Source: Amborella trichopoda (lineage: Eukaryota > Streptophyta > Magnoliopsida > Amborellales > Amborellaceae). From it: DNA of 64,000 bases. Where the stretch lies: NCBI RefSeq assembly GCF_000471905.2, contig NW_006494789.1:6981217-7045216 (forward strand), read 5' to 3'. The translations under genes were made by a program, and so were the position numbers. The notes beneath the pieces are model-generated. The model did not search any database. It saw nothing but the letters and a program-made list of their open reading frames with translations, and had not been told where the DNA came from. Below, piece by piece: positions 33,065 to 44,681 of the stretch; within the stretch, counting starts at the first letter, position 1; each line of letters begins with the position of its first letter.

Positions 33065-36000
33065 ATGGCTGGTTCTTCTTACCAAATTCTTGATGGGAAG
33101 AATCTCCCTAGAGGAGGAGAGTTCGGTACTGATAACTTTACCAGTGAGGCTTTAACAAGAGGGAAGCCCAATTGGCTAACAAGGCTAGTATGCAAACCAG
33201 TTTGTTTTGAAGTCCACTAGGGTAACGACGGCAATGTTCGTATCGAAGAAGGGGTGATGCTCCTTCATTGTATGCACCGAAACATAAATTTTGGGGAGAA
33301 CTTCCCTACCCTAGGAAAACAAATGGTACAGGCAAAAGGGCTACTACTGTGGTCAAAAAGAGGCCTTCGAATATAGGGGGAGCACCAATATTTGAAGAGA
33401 TAATCTTCCTGGACTGCCAAGGTGTTAGTGTCGCACAGAAGCATTCTTGAACCTGCTTCTCTGCTAGCAGCGGTCCAGTGTTGGGGCAGCTACTACGATC
33501 GGTGTTCCAACACGGTCAAGGTATTACTTGATACATGGAGTTACGTTAGCAATACATGGCTTCTTAGGCATGGGGAAGCAGGAATATCTTTTCTAGATCT
33601 TCATTTTATTGGGGGCCTTCCGATGATCGGGGCCATGTATGACAAGTTCGTGCTCCGGAACTCGGTCATCTTTGGTGGTGCTAACTTGGGGGATGAAGAG
33701 CCACCTGTCAATCTTCAAAAGATTTTTGAGGCTTACTAGTTGGTCCATGCTATGTATTGCAATGGTCGGGTAACCATCACCGAATGGGTGAAATTCTTTT
33801 GTGGAGATTATCCTGAAGGGTTGGAGTACTTCGAGAGAGAAAGGGAAGGCACTAGTGAAGGGAACGCCTCCCATGTATCAACATGAGCCCAGCGATGACT
33901 GTGTATTTTTGGCCACATATTTGGCCTTTTTTTTGTGCAAGTTCGCGCTCCTTGGGTGTGCAGATGACATTCGTCCAGGGGTATTGTATGCCAGAGGGCG
34001 TGAGCGTGCCCTTGCTCAGCCAGTCATGTGTAACATTTACCATGGCTTGGGGGCCATCTCCCGTGGTAAGGCCAACAAATCTAAAGAGGGAATAGCATTG
34101 TAAGAGGAGAGGCATTTCCAGGGGATTTTAAGACTCCATTCCTCATTCATTACGTGTATGGGTGGCTAGGGGCCTATTTCCCTGCCACTTATGTGAGGAG
34201 CCAGGGCACATGGAACAAATTGTGGCTCAGGGGAAGCTCGAGGTTTATTCGGGAATGACTCTTTGAACATGCGGCAGGTCCCATTTCTAGTTGGGGGCTT
34301 CACTGATCGTGCTTTCGTTGATGAACTGGGGAAGGAGCTAGACAGTGCCCCAACAACCATCAGGGAACTCGTGCTCATCCTGAGCATTAGAGGAGAAGTT
34401 CGACCTTATCGGACTCCGCACAGTGCCAGATTAGAGGGGTATTTCCCCTACCTCTTCACCCGTCAGCATGGGCTTGATCAGAGTTTCCCCTACTCAGTTT
34501 TCTTCAAAAAGTGCCAGGGTAGAGTAAACGTAGGGAAGCTTGAAGAGCTAGGGAGTCTTCGAGAGTGCTGGTTGCTAGAACACATACGGACCGCTTGGTC
34601 CACATATCTAGAAGCAACAAAGATCAACAAGTATGTGTTACCTCACTTTGGCAGGAGGGTCCGAATGACCAAGGCCTATGAAAACTGGTGGAGGATCATC
34701 AGCAAGGGATACTAAGATGAGGATCACCCTTGAAAAGGGGAGAAAGGCAACTAGCGCCAAGAGACTAGGCAGAGGAGAGTGGTGGATCCTCCTTCTCCTG
34801 ATGAAGTCTTTGTCTTGGAATATCGCTCGAACTGGCAAGCTCTGGGGATCCCTCGAGAGATAGCGGCCAATGACATCTGGTCAGAATTTCTAGCCATGAA
34901 ATAGAGAACTAGGAGCGTCTTTGATGAACTCAAATCCATATTTGAATGGAATGAGGGCTGACAAGTCCTTGGTTATGAGAGGCATCCCACTCAAGACTTG
35001 AACGAGTTGATTGGAAGCAGTCCTCTTTGTAAACTAGTTGCGGGTGCTTCTCAAGGAGGGAATTCTAAAGTGACAGTTCCTCCTCCAACAAGCGGAAAGA
35101 AAATGAAACGCTCCACCCCTACTGGCACTCATGGACCGACTCCTGTTAGTGGGCGTACTTGAGGATGTAGAGGTGTCAGACTTCCTGTGATCTCGGAACC
35201 ATGAGGTAGTTCTTCCTTTTCTGATCATTTGGCAATTCCTCCAGTATCACCTTTTATGCTTTCTCCACCATCTCCTGTCTCTCTTGAATTGTTTTCTTCT
35301 TTTTCAGAGACTGAAGCAAATGACTCCGACCCTTCTGAGCCCATTGTTATTTCTTCTGACTAGGAGGTGACTCCAGATCTTGGGGAAGTGCCTCCAAATC
35401 TAAGGGTAGTTCTTGAGTCAAAGCTGGCTTCAATAGAGACTGACGAGGCTGAAGGCCCCGAAGCAACTGCTCTAGGAAGGGAATCAGATGCTTATGTGGC
35501 CTCTATGCTCCAAGGGTTTAAGGCCCGTGGAGGGTTTAAGTACCAAGAGGTTGCTGCCCCTAAAGGCTCAGATCATGAAGATGAAGGAGTTGAGCTTTTT
35601 GTGGCCGAGGTTCTGGCTGTTGAGGGTGCAGGCCAAATGGAAGGAACCATGGCTGAGGCAGAATTAGTGATTGGCAAAGGCCGAAGGGAAGAGGCAGTTC
35701 CTGAATTTTCCAATGCTAACATGATAGTTTAGGAGGGTGAAAATCATGGGGAACAGGTTTCTTTGGAAGCTGCTGGGACAGAAGTGGTGGCCCCCATAAG
35801 AGAGGGTCAAGGGAGTGAGTCTCGTATTGAAGAACCCATACAGGTTGAAGCTGGGGCTGTCTTGGGATCTGAGGTGCCTAAGGATCTGGACTTTGCCATC
35901 TTTTCAAAGGTGCCAGTGGCTCAGATGGCTATTACTTGGACAAGCTCGATCCTTGAAGCCGAAGTTTCTTCATCTGTAGCAATCCCAGCAGCATCATCTA

Positions 36001-36620
36001 AGCCCATCTTTAGTAGGGTTTCTGGTATGATTGTAGGCATGCTTCAAGCATGCGTTCAAGGATTGAGGGAGCTGCCCTTCAATGAGCTGGGTGAAGCTTT
36101 TGCTAAACTGAGGGAATTTGTTGTGACCACTGCGGTTGGGAGTGCACCAAAAGTCCTTTCCCATTTTGATGCAACCCTAAATGAATTGGAGAGCTGACGG
36201 TCGTGAATGCTACATCATGTGGCAGAAATCAGCAGGCTAGCCTCCTTAGAGGAGTCAATCTTGCATCGTCCCAAGAAGATAGATTCTTGCACTGAGAAGA
36301 AGGCCACGATGATTAGCCGTCAGCAGGATCACAAGAAGGAGGCGCAAGGCAGCTACAAGAGAATGATCGAAATAAGAGAGGAGATGCGAATATTAAGGCA
36401 GGATTTCATCGGTCTTGAGAAGGAGATGATCCAGAGGAGGGCCATGGAGGCCTCTTTGATGGCATATTTGTCCGAAATTGCTTGCACCATTGAGTCCGAA
36501 AATGCGGCGATGGAGGACGAGACCCAAATGGTGGCCAAACTAAAAGAGCGTGTCCAGGGCACCGAGACTTCTCCTACAACATGCAGCGCAGAGATCAATA
36601 AGATAATTGATCACTTTTAA
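33065..36620 (+). pseudogene. antisense ORF (aORF) of element C, plant-mobile-domain-like, broken
   Basis: The plus-strand relic starts at ATG 33065 (MAGSSYQILDGKNLPRGGEF), aligned with the A copy at 7046. The core piece 34263-34715 has GGFTDRAFVDELGKELD, RQHGLDQ, EHIRTAW and KINKYVLPHFG, matching A. The RQHGLDQ word recalls the 'RQFGxDQ' of plant mobile domain proteins. Acidic pieces follow (35367-35732 and 35763-36197). The tail (36207-36620) is rich in Glu, Lys and Arg (KRMIEIREEMRILRQDF) and probably a coiled coil. Gag and protease lie on the opposite strand to the right. It is broken, with several breaks, and kept slightly better than A. The role in the element is unknown. Confidence 0.65.
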
Positions 36621-36667
36621 AAAATTTCTTTTCTTTTACCAATACTTGTAAAATGTTTCAACTCATG

Positions 36668-36673
36668 AATAAA
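36668..36673 (+). terminator. polyadenylation-type signal after the aORF
   Basis: AATAAA occurs in 'catgaataaagtacc', about 50 bp after the end of the aORF tail, in T-rich sequence. Together with the upstream TATA-like box this gives the aORF the outline of a separate transcription unit. The stretch to 36820 holds only T-rich, low-complexity sequence. Confidence 0.4.
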
Positions 36674-36820
36674 GTACCTCTTTTTCTCTCCTGACTGACT
36701 TCGATACATGATTTCATTCTCCTCTTAATTTGCTGCACCTCATGTGATATTTTTCTTTTTTTTTTTTGAATGCCTCTCGACATATTTATTGTCTAAAGGG
36801 GTTAATACCCTAGGCCTTGT

Positions 36821-37435
36821 TTAGTTCCATGATGGGCTATCATGGCTTGGATGGGGAGTAATTGTTTTTTCTCCTCTTAATGTTCGATTGGCCAAGGGCT
36901 CATAGTTCATTTTCCTCATCATTTGATGAGACGGCTCACTATAGATTGTCGAGTCAGGAGGGGCTTTGGCCTCCACTAGTGGTGCATTCACTTCAAACCC
37001 ATCATAGCTTTTGGTCTCCGGCACGAACTCCTTCAGATATTTTGAAGCAATATGCATAACCTCCAATTGGCTCTGAAGACTGCAAACTTCGCTTCTTAAG
37101 TTTGCTAGGGGATCCTGTTCTTGAGGGGAAGAAGAATGAACTTTGTCAAACCACTCTCTTCCTATTAGAACAGGGAAAATTAGAACTTGCGGCTGGTCAC
37201 TACTCCAAAAAGCATCCTCTATACTTATAGCAATCGGATTTTGAGCAATCTTTCGCATCGGTTGATGTGCCACTTTTGCTTTCAAGAGTGAAATGGGGAT
37301 ATGCAGGACTTTTTGATGGTCTGGCGTATGGGCAATCTTTGGTGCTGGGAATTCTATCCTCATGACTTGCTCAATCTCAAGAATGACCTCTTGTTCATCT
37401 TCTAGCCAAGCCATAGGGTGAAGACTCCTCTTCAA
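36821..37435 (-). pseudogene. unknown ORF after protease in element C
   Basis: This open piece of 204 codons on the minus strand follows the protease part and meets the end of the aORF tail-to-tail. It has MAWLEDEQEVILEIE near its start, PISLLKAKVAHQPMRK and VLIGREWFDK in the middle, and LANLRSEVCSLQSQLEVM, a possible short coiled coil. No RT, RNase H or integrase motif is seen, and I find no counterpart in E or A. It may be a lineage-specific extension or a captured sequence. Being open over 600 bp is unusual in this decayed surround. Confidence 0.4.
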
Positions 37436-37599
37436 GTGAAGACGAAGTTTCCTCAGGGATGGTTGTGAGGATGTTAGAATGAATAAGGGATAGAGGGAGA
37501 ATTCTGCCTTGCCTTCCTTCCTCCTTGAACATGTTCACCAATGTTCTCCCAACATTCTCAACATCTTCATGAGGCGAAGATGTTGTCTTCATTGTAGAC

Positions 37600-38160
37600 T
37601 TGTGACCTCCATCATTCAGCTTCTAAGGCGACAACAGATTTGTAAAGTAATATTTAGCACCAGCATAGTGAGTTTCGAGTATTGGGAACGGTCTTTTGTC
37701 AGCATAGACCGTATGTTGTCTCCCATCTCAGTTATACTTGAAGCATTGGTGCAATGTCGATGGAACCACTTCCTAGTCATGGAGCCATGGCTGACCAAGA
37801 AGAATGTTGTAATAAGTGTCGGTGTCAATTACATGAAACTGAGCATAATCGTTCAGCTCACCAATCTTAAAAACGAAGATGAACCGTGCCAGCTGGCTTC
37901 TCTCCTAACTGGTTGAACCCTTGAACTGTGACGTGGGTCGGAGTAAGATCTTTGAACCCTAACCCTAATCGAGTAAGGATCCTCCTTGGAATAAGGTTGA
38001 CCGCCGACCCTCCATCTAACATAATTCGGTTGATGGCGCATGCATGTAATTTGCCAGTGACAAAGAGAGGGCGATTATGAAACTTTTCTCCCAGCTGCAG
38101 ATCATCCTCTAAAAAGGTGAATGGGATACATCCTTCTAAAATTGCCAAGTCCACTTCAAT
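37600..38160 (-). pseudogene. protease fossil (element C)
   Basis: The open piece 37867-38154 reads PFTFLEDDLQLGEKFHNRPL, then INRIMLDGGSAVNLIPRRIL, then TPTHVTVQGFNQLGE. This is the retropepsin-like pattern of Tat elements, where the active-site region reads LDxGSxxN. To the left on the same strand are further protease-like words (DYAQFHVIDTDTYYNILLG). In a live element it would cut the polyprotein. Broken fossil with a few breaks in this part. Confidence 0.75.
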
Positions 38161-39850
38161 AGGTTCTACTTAGGTCTCGTACACCTCTGGGTTAGAGAGA
38201 GCTTGAACTAAATCCATCCTGTAATCCTTTGATAGCATGAGGGTGTCATAGATACTGAGGAGAGCTGGAAGCTTTCGTAGATGCCCTATCACATCATATT
38301 TCACCATTTCTTGATCAAGGCCTTGCACTCCTAGTCCTTCCACTGGTTTGGGTGGTATGGTGGGTTGAGGAGCAGGTTTGAGTGGAAGAGGTCTATTATG
38401 GCCTGCTGGCTAACTTGATTGAACAGCGGGCTTGGTTCGGGTGATGGAGGTTTGAGGTTTTGAAAGTGATTGAGTCAGAGGTATCCCAGGGAGATGGAGA
38501 ATAGGTGGATTATTTGAGGTATTGGGATTAAGAAGGATCCCTGGGAGCTGGAGGATAAGCAGACCGGTATTTGGATTAGGGCATAGTGTCAAACTAGGAA
38601 ACCTCAAGGTGCCTGACTTTCGAGGTGGAGGCTGCAGCGTGTCCCAGATCTTAAGCTTATCTATCCCGTGCTGGGTGTTGCTTCTGAGATTTGCACCATA
38701 TGACAAGCCTCTCGATCATGGAGGCTCTACCCTTTTGATTCTCTTAATCTCTATTTGAAGTCAAGCTCAGGGGGCCACTCGGGTTTCTTTGATTTTGACT
38801 TTTTGTGCTTCTTTGAAGAAGGTGGCTCTGCTTTGGCTTTAGCTGTCAGGGCATCAGCAACTGTTAAGAATCCAACTCCCTGGGCCAGCATCTTTTTCAA
38901 CCGCTTCTGTTGCGTCTTGGTTATATTGGATACTTCAAGTTCTCTATCGAGATATTTTAAGTCCGGACATTTCAAGGTCGTACCTGTAGGAGACATAGAA
39001 GAGGAAGGATGAGAAGCAGAAGAAGGTGAAGGAGAAGGGTTAGAAATTGGGGGACTTTTAGGGTCGATCCCCTCATCGAACCAATCTGGGCAGCATTTTA
39101 CGTCATCACCAGGGTTGGATGTGTGCAGGGGGTCTTTTAGGTCTTTCCCTTGCTTAGACAATTAGGGAGTGTTTTTAACGTCGTCACCCTCATTTTCCGT
39201 ACTCTGAGGAGAAGATGACACGGGGACATCTTCTTGATGGGAAGGAAGGAGGATCATGCCAGGGATAAAGTCCAGTAATGTTGGCAATAGGGAAGGAAGC
39301 CTGAGAAATTCCTGCTCAATTAGAGGTTGAGCAGTCTTGTTTCTCCAGCGGGCAGCTCTTGGTGCCTGTCTCCTTTTGGTTTTCTTAGGTGGTTTTCTTA
39401 GGTGGTGTTTGGCGAACTGCTTCTCTTCTTTAGGACTTGACTCTACTTCGCCCGTGATGGACTATCCATGGCTGGGAAGTCGAGGGTTTAGCATAATCTG
39501 AATCATTATTAGGAAGGTTTTGTGTTGGGAGATCCTCTTATGTCAATGGAGCAGTGGCTTAGGGATCACTTACTAGGACATTATAAAACTCCTGACATTC
39601 CTGCATTTTCTTTGCAAATATATCATGGAAACTGGTGCATTCCCACAAGTAGTGGCCCCATATATGGTGATACGAGCACCAACGGTCGTCAGTCCCCTGA
39701 GCAAGGCATCGAGACTGCTCGGCCTATTTCGGTGTGATTCAACCTTCCTGAAGCATTATAATAAAGAAGACGTGAAGGATACCAGGGGCTTGGTCTTCCT
39801 CTGGGACAATTACTGCATGGGAGGCTTCTGCTGCCCCGAACGCTTTCTTT
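38160..39850 (-). pseudogene. gag-protease linker (element C)
   Basis: The piece 38751-39161 has DDVKCCPDWFDEGIDPKSPP, a Ser/Pro-rich run, and a basic end KKHKKSKSKKPEWPPELDF. It matches the E piece at 54846-55391. The rest (38410-38706 and 39170-39850) is Pro-rich or low in signal. Such linkers are typical between gag and protease in Tat elements. Broken, several breaks. Confidence 0.6.
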
Positions 39851-39856
39851 AAGTCT

Positions 39857-41124
39857 TCAAGCTTTATCTGACCCTTTTGGATCAGGGCCTCGATAATATC
39901 TTTTTAGTGTGTAGCAGTCATCTGTGGGTTGATTGATGCTTCTATGGTACGCACAATAATTTTCTTGAGTATTGAGCCTCACTTGCTCAACGAATTTGGC
40001 TTTTGGAAGCTTAATCATATTGTATTCCAATAATAACTGGAATAGTGCAGGGACCCATTCCTTCTCAATGGGGTAGACCTTGTTCCTATGTGTGGTAAAA
40101 TAATCATCCCGATTAAGAGTTGCCAGTGGGGGTACTCGTTTGTACGACTGTTGTTTCTTGCCTGCCTGGGGCATTGTGCTCATCACTTTAGAGAGGTCCA
40201 AAGTTTGGGAGGGAGCTTTCTTTGGATCAGTGACCGTGACAGCTGCACCGATTACTCTTTTATGCTGACTACCCCGGGTGTTAGTCCTAGAGCTACCATT
40301 GCCCCGATTGTTCCCTGGGTTTGCAGATGATTGTCGTGACCCGCTATGGTGGCGTGATAGACTTTCTAAATGGACTGATTTAGAAATCAGCTCCGACATT
40401 GAATTCGGATTAGAGGCCTCAACATGTAGAGCGATTTCAAGTCACATATTCCGCACACCAGTTTGAGCTGCTTCCTTCTCAAGCATAGGATTGGGATGGC
40501 AAGCGGCCAAATTTCTCCATCTTGATATAAACTAGTCCATGGGCTCATTGAGATCTTAAGTCAAGGTGAGAAGTTCAATGGTTTGAACCTCTCTCTCGAC
40601 CTCATAGAAATGCTGATGGAAAAACTTCTCCATTTCCTCCCAAGTATGTATTGAGCTTGGAGGGAGTCTAGTGTACCACTCAAAAGCTGGACCGTCAAGG
40701 GTTTCAACAAACTGACGGAGAAGGAGTCTCCCATCAGCCGCTGTTTCTCGACATGCTTCCTGGAAGTGAGTGATATGTTGATTGGGGGAATGGTCGTGTT
40801 GAATAGGGGAAACTTCCCTTTCTTGTGATCTGAGGGAGACAGGACCTGGTCAATATATGAAGGGTATGGCCATTGATAAAGCATTGCACCCTGTATCCCT
40901 AGAATTTATTTGTTCTTTAAGCTATGGGTCACCATAGCATTGATGTCTGCCTGTGAGACAGGGTGAGGGACAAAACTTGTCATATGAGGCAAAGGGAAGG
41001 GCTGCCTTGGAGGTACACCATTTGAGTGGTGGTAATTGACCTCATGGTTAGCTGATTGTCGTGCGACGTCTATACGATCAATCTTCTCCATCATCGCGAG
41101 CACCATGTCTTCAAAATTGTTCAT
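39857..41124 (-). pseudogene. gag fossil (element C)
   Basis: The pieces 40906-41124, 40561-40884 and 39857-40399 carry gag sequence. Recognisable words are WPYPSYIDQVLSPSDHKKGKF and, near the end, YCAYHRSINQPTDDCYTLK, the Cys/His pattern common at the end of Tat gag. The piece at 39857-40399 also has ELISKSVHLESLS and a Ser/Asn/Arg-rich stretch. In a live element gag would form the particle. Broken fossil, about five or more breaks. Confidence 0.7.
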
Positions 41125-41199
41125 GCGGTCTTCCTACTAGTCAAGTTTGCCTATAACCATCACACTAAATGTTTCTTCATGAGGGTCAGCCTTAGCTGT

Positions 41200-42680
41200 G
41201 GTCGAGGGAATGCGAGCTTGACAGGTCGTCCATGGTAGATCGGTCAGCATGCCCCAACTGGACTCGGCTTTCGTATGTTGATCGCATGAGGACCAGTTCT
41301 CAATAGTCTTGGGACCGTGGTTACTGAATGACTGGGTCGTGTTTTACAACATTTACCACAGTGTAGGGCTGATGAAGCTCTTCTTCAGGCTTAGTCATCT
41401 GAAGAGGGTAAAAGGGGTTTTGGCGAAGAGGGTCATCAGAGCTGGCTACCCCGACCATCTTGATCACTTGCTTGGAGAGAATTCACATGCCCCTATCGCG
41501 TTTAGCTTTGAGATTTTGATGGACCTCGCGCCAAAACTTTGATCGGGACTGCGTCTGGTCTGCTCTTCTTGGATAAGAGAGAGCTGTCTCAATCAGGTGC
41601 GGCAAAGGATGAGGGTCAGGGATTGGAGTCATCTTGGGCTGAGGAGGATGAAGGAGTCGATCTTCAATCAGGTTTTTGCCCCGAGCTCTCTTGTGGGCTC
41701 TGAAGACATGATCGAAATGATAAGGCTGGCTCAGGATGGTACTCTTGAGGAAGGTCTTTGAGTACCATGACTGGAGGTGCTTGTTGGAAGAAGGGGGAGC
41801 AGGTGAGAGCATGGTTGACTCATGAGAATGCCTGAGTCTAGGGCGAGGGGCTTTCTGTTACAGCAACATGTGTGCATCCCTTGAAGAAGGATCATGGTTG
41901 ACCTGGGAGTTAGCCCAGGCTCGAGTAAGTGGTCCGACCTTAGGTGGCCGAGAAGTGCAAGCAAGTGTCTGAAAGAGAACAGGTGGGGGCATGCCTCTTA
42001 CAGGGTGCGCTAGTGTGTGATGAGTAAGAGGACAAGAAGGTAATCTCATGTGTACTTGTGTTGGCACAATGACAACATTGTCCCGAGCAGTGCATATGAG
42101 CAACGTATGCAAGATCTGGCCTTGGGAGGTCTGATCCTGGATGCTGCCTCGAGGTGTGGCTCACGTGGGTGACCCATGAGCCTTGTAGTGTGCGTGAGGG
42201 ATGGAGATGGCAGAGTCTCTGCCTTGATGTGTCGAGCCTCTAGGGATAGAGACTCGTGGTGGCACAAGAATGTGCGACTGGACAGCCTTTCGGCGTACCT
42301 CAGCAATACAATCGACAAGTGACTTGCCAGTGGCATAGTGCATGCTATGTGGGGCAACAAATGTGCTGCCGATGTAAGGTGTTTTGGTGGAGGTTGCACC
42401 AGAGCAAGAAGAGGGGAACTGAGGGACTTTTGAGTCCCTCCTCATGCCAATCCAGGTTAAGACCTAGGAGCTATACCTCGGGTCTTTGCTCAAAAGAAGG
42501 GTTGGGAACCAAGTTGGAGGAACTTATCCCCTGGGGATGCTCGTGAATGCGAGGAGGAGAAAATCCCTGATCCGGATGAATGGGTTACAGAACCCAGCAG
42601 CCCTAAGTGATGCGTGAATACAGAAAATAAAAGGAGAAACTTAACCAAACAAGTAGGATTCGACTAAGGGGTAGTAAATC
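41200..42680 (-). mobile_element. leader / ORF1-like region of element C
   Basis: It lies between PBS and gag and matches the leaders of D and E. The minus-strand pieces 42161-42445 (TKTPYIGSTFVAPHSMHYAT) and 41483-41812 (KTFLKSTILSQPYHFDHVF) match TKAPCIGNTFVALHSMHPAT and PKSTILNQPRHVGCV in E. Pro/Thr/His-rich sequence lies between. It is a candidate relic of the extra ORF known upstream of gag in Ogre-type elements. Broken. Confidence 0.6.
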
Positions 42681-42697
42681 CCCAGTGGAGTAGCCAA
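42681..42697 (-). other. primer binding site of element C
   Basis: 'tggctactccactggg' on the minus strand starts three bases inside the LTR edge at 42700. Spacing and sequence match the D and E sites. Confidence 0.8.
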
Positions 42698-43454
42698 GTT
42701 GATTAGGTTCCTCTATCTCACCCTCTGGATCAGGATGATCTGGTGGCACACGTCTCGAGTTTCAAGGGAGACCTGGGACTTTGAGATCTCTCTCTCAGGA
42801 ACCTCATTTGAGAACAAGGGTACCAACCGATGAGAGAGGAATTTAAGGTGGGTTCAGGACTTACTCGGGTTAGCTCGCATAACCGCCCTCTTAGATCAAG
42901 AAGAAAGCCCCCCAGTAGTAAAACTTGTTCAAAATCACCTCCCTTGGCCTGTATTCTCCTGTTTTCTGCAATCACACACATACGGCAAATGTTATAAGAC
43001 AGGTGGGTCAACAGACCTCACCTTGCCTCTTTGGTGACACATTCATAAGAAGAAGAGAAGAATAAGAGAAGGAAGATGGGAGAGAGAAGAATTTGATCAG
43101 GTGGGGAGATCAGTACAATGACTAAGCTGGTGAGTAATTGGGTTGACGTGGTAGTAAAATGGGCTCGATAACTCACACCGACTAAATAGAATTACTACTA
43201 GAGGCAATATCGATATTGACTAGCTAGAAATGATGGTTAGTCTGTCGTGCCAATAAAGCAAGTACATAAATTCTAGCACAACAACATTACGGTTAGACTA
43301 CAAGACTACCATGATAGGTTAATCTCAACCCCTCTTAATCAAACAAAAGAATAATAGAAAGAGTGGAGATCATAATGAAAGAATAAGAAGCAAGATAAGA
43401 GAAGAAGAAGAGAATAGAAAGAAGGATAGGAAGAGAAAGAAAAGGGGAGAACAA

Positions 43455-44250
43455 TGTGAGAGACAAGAGAAGAACATAGATGGCGCTAGGCGTCGCCGGC
43501 TGCATTAGGCAAAGCCGACGATGAGGACACAGTCGGTGCTGAGTGTCGTCGACAGTGTTAGACAAAGACTATAGAGAGAACATAGTTGGAACTGAGTGTC
43601 ACCGGCTACGTTAGACAAAGAAGAGAGAGAACACAGTCAGCGCTGAGTGTCGCTGACTGTGTTTGAAAAAGAAGGGAGAGAACATAGTCGACACTGTCAC
43701 CGACTGTGTTAGACAAAGCAGAGAGAGAACACAGTCAGTGCTGAGCATCACCGGCTGTGTTAGACAAAGAAGAGGGAGAAGATGTGGTTGGAGCGGAGCT
43801 TCACCGACTGTGCTAGATAGAGAAACGAGAGAAGACGCAGCCGACGCTGAGCTTCGCCAACTGTGCTAGACAAAGAAAAGAGAGAAGACGCAGTTGGCAC
43901 TATGCTTCGTCGACTGTGATAGACAAAGAAAGGAGTGAAGATGCAGTCGGCACTGAGCTTCCCCGACTGTGATAGACAGAGAAGAGAGAGAAGACACAAT
44001 TGGTGTTGAGCTACACTGACTGTGCTAGACAAAAAAGAGAGAGAAGACATAGTCGATGCTAAGCTTCACCTACTGTGCTAGACATAAAAGAGAGAGAAGA
44101 CATAGTCGGGGCTGAGCTTTGCCGACTGTATTGGATAGTGGACAGAAAGATGACACAATTGGCATTAAGCTTCGTCGGCTGTGTCAAAAGAGGGGGATAG
44201 CGGATGGGACACAATGGTGTTGAGCATCACCGGTTCTGTTAGGAAAAGAA
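43455..44250 (-). repeat. hairpin minisatellite, about 15 units of 52-54 bp
   Basis: Same unit type as 18400-19255: 'acacagtcagcgctgagtgt' then 'cgctgactgtgtt' and the spacer 'gacaaagaagagagagaac'. In the unit near 43635 the stem pairs CAGTCAGCG with CGCTGACTG, while neighbours pair CAGTCGGCG-type arms, so both sides appear to vary together. Confidence 0.85.
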
Positions 44251-44530
44251 AAAAGAGAAAGAGAGAAAGATGAGAAGAAGAGAGAGAAAGAGAGATAGGG
44301 ATGAGAAGAGAGGAGAGAGATTGAGATGAGAAGAAGAGAGAGAAAGAGAGATAGAGATGAGAAGAGAGGAGAGAGAGATAAAGATGAGAAGAAGAGAGAA
44401 AGAGAGATAGATATGAGAAGAGAGGAGAGAGAGAGAGATATGAGAAGAAGAGAGAGAAAGAGAGATAAAGATGAGAAGAAGAGAGAAAGAGGAAGAAGAG
44501 GAGAGAGAAAGAGGGGAGGAGGGAGAAAGT
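44250..44530. repeat. GA-rich low-complexity run in LTR
   Basis: Loose 30-40 bp repeats of 'gagagatagagatgagaaga' fill the gap between the hairpin array and the promoter block. It is the same position as in the other LTRs. Frames across it encode Arg/Glu/Lys runs and are not genes. Confidence 0.8.
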
Positions 44531-44616
44531 TACCTTATCGAAGGGTACCAGCCCTTTCTTCTCTCACCTCTCTCTCTCTCCAAGACGCACCCACGAACTC
44601 TAAAAGAAATTGAAAC

Positions 44617-44681
44617 TTTATTGATGCTGACATGAAATGAACCGAAGGTCCTTTATAATTTGGCTTTGCATGTTTATATAG
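44617..44681 (-). promoter_or_regulatory. LTR promoter words: TATA box and AATAAA
   Basis: On the minus strand 'ctatataaa' (44673-44681) is followed about 55 bp downstream by AATAAA (44617-44622). Similar pairs, more or less decayed, are seen at 64-126, 19629-19690, 22938-22995 and 29978-30040. This is the expected outline of an LTR U3/R boundary with its polyadenylation signal. It places the hairpin array in the transcribed R/U5 part. Confidence 0.55.

Noticed and set aside
28260-42700. Reading 28260-31320 as the 3' LTR of element C, sharing an LTR with D
   Set aside because: A shared-LTR tandem would be possible because a PBS lies left of 28260, but LTR subtypes pair 28260 with 22023 and 42700 with 17584, so nesting explains more.
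44326-44613. Arg/Glu/Lys-rich plus-strand frame resembling a nuclear repeat protein
   Set aside because: Product of the GA-rich low-complexity run.
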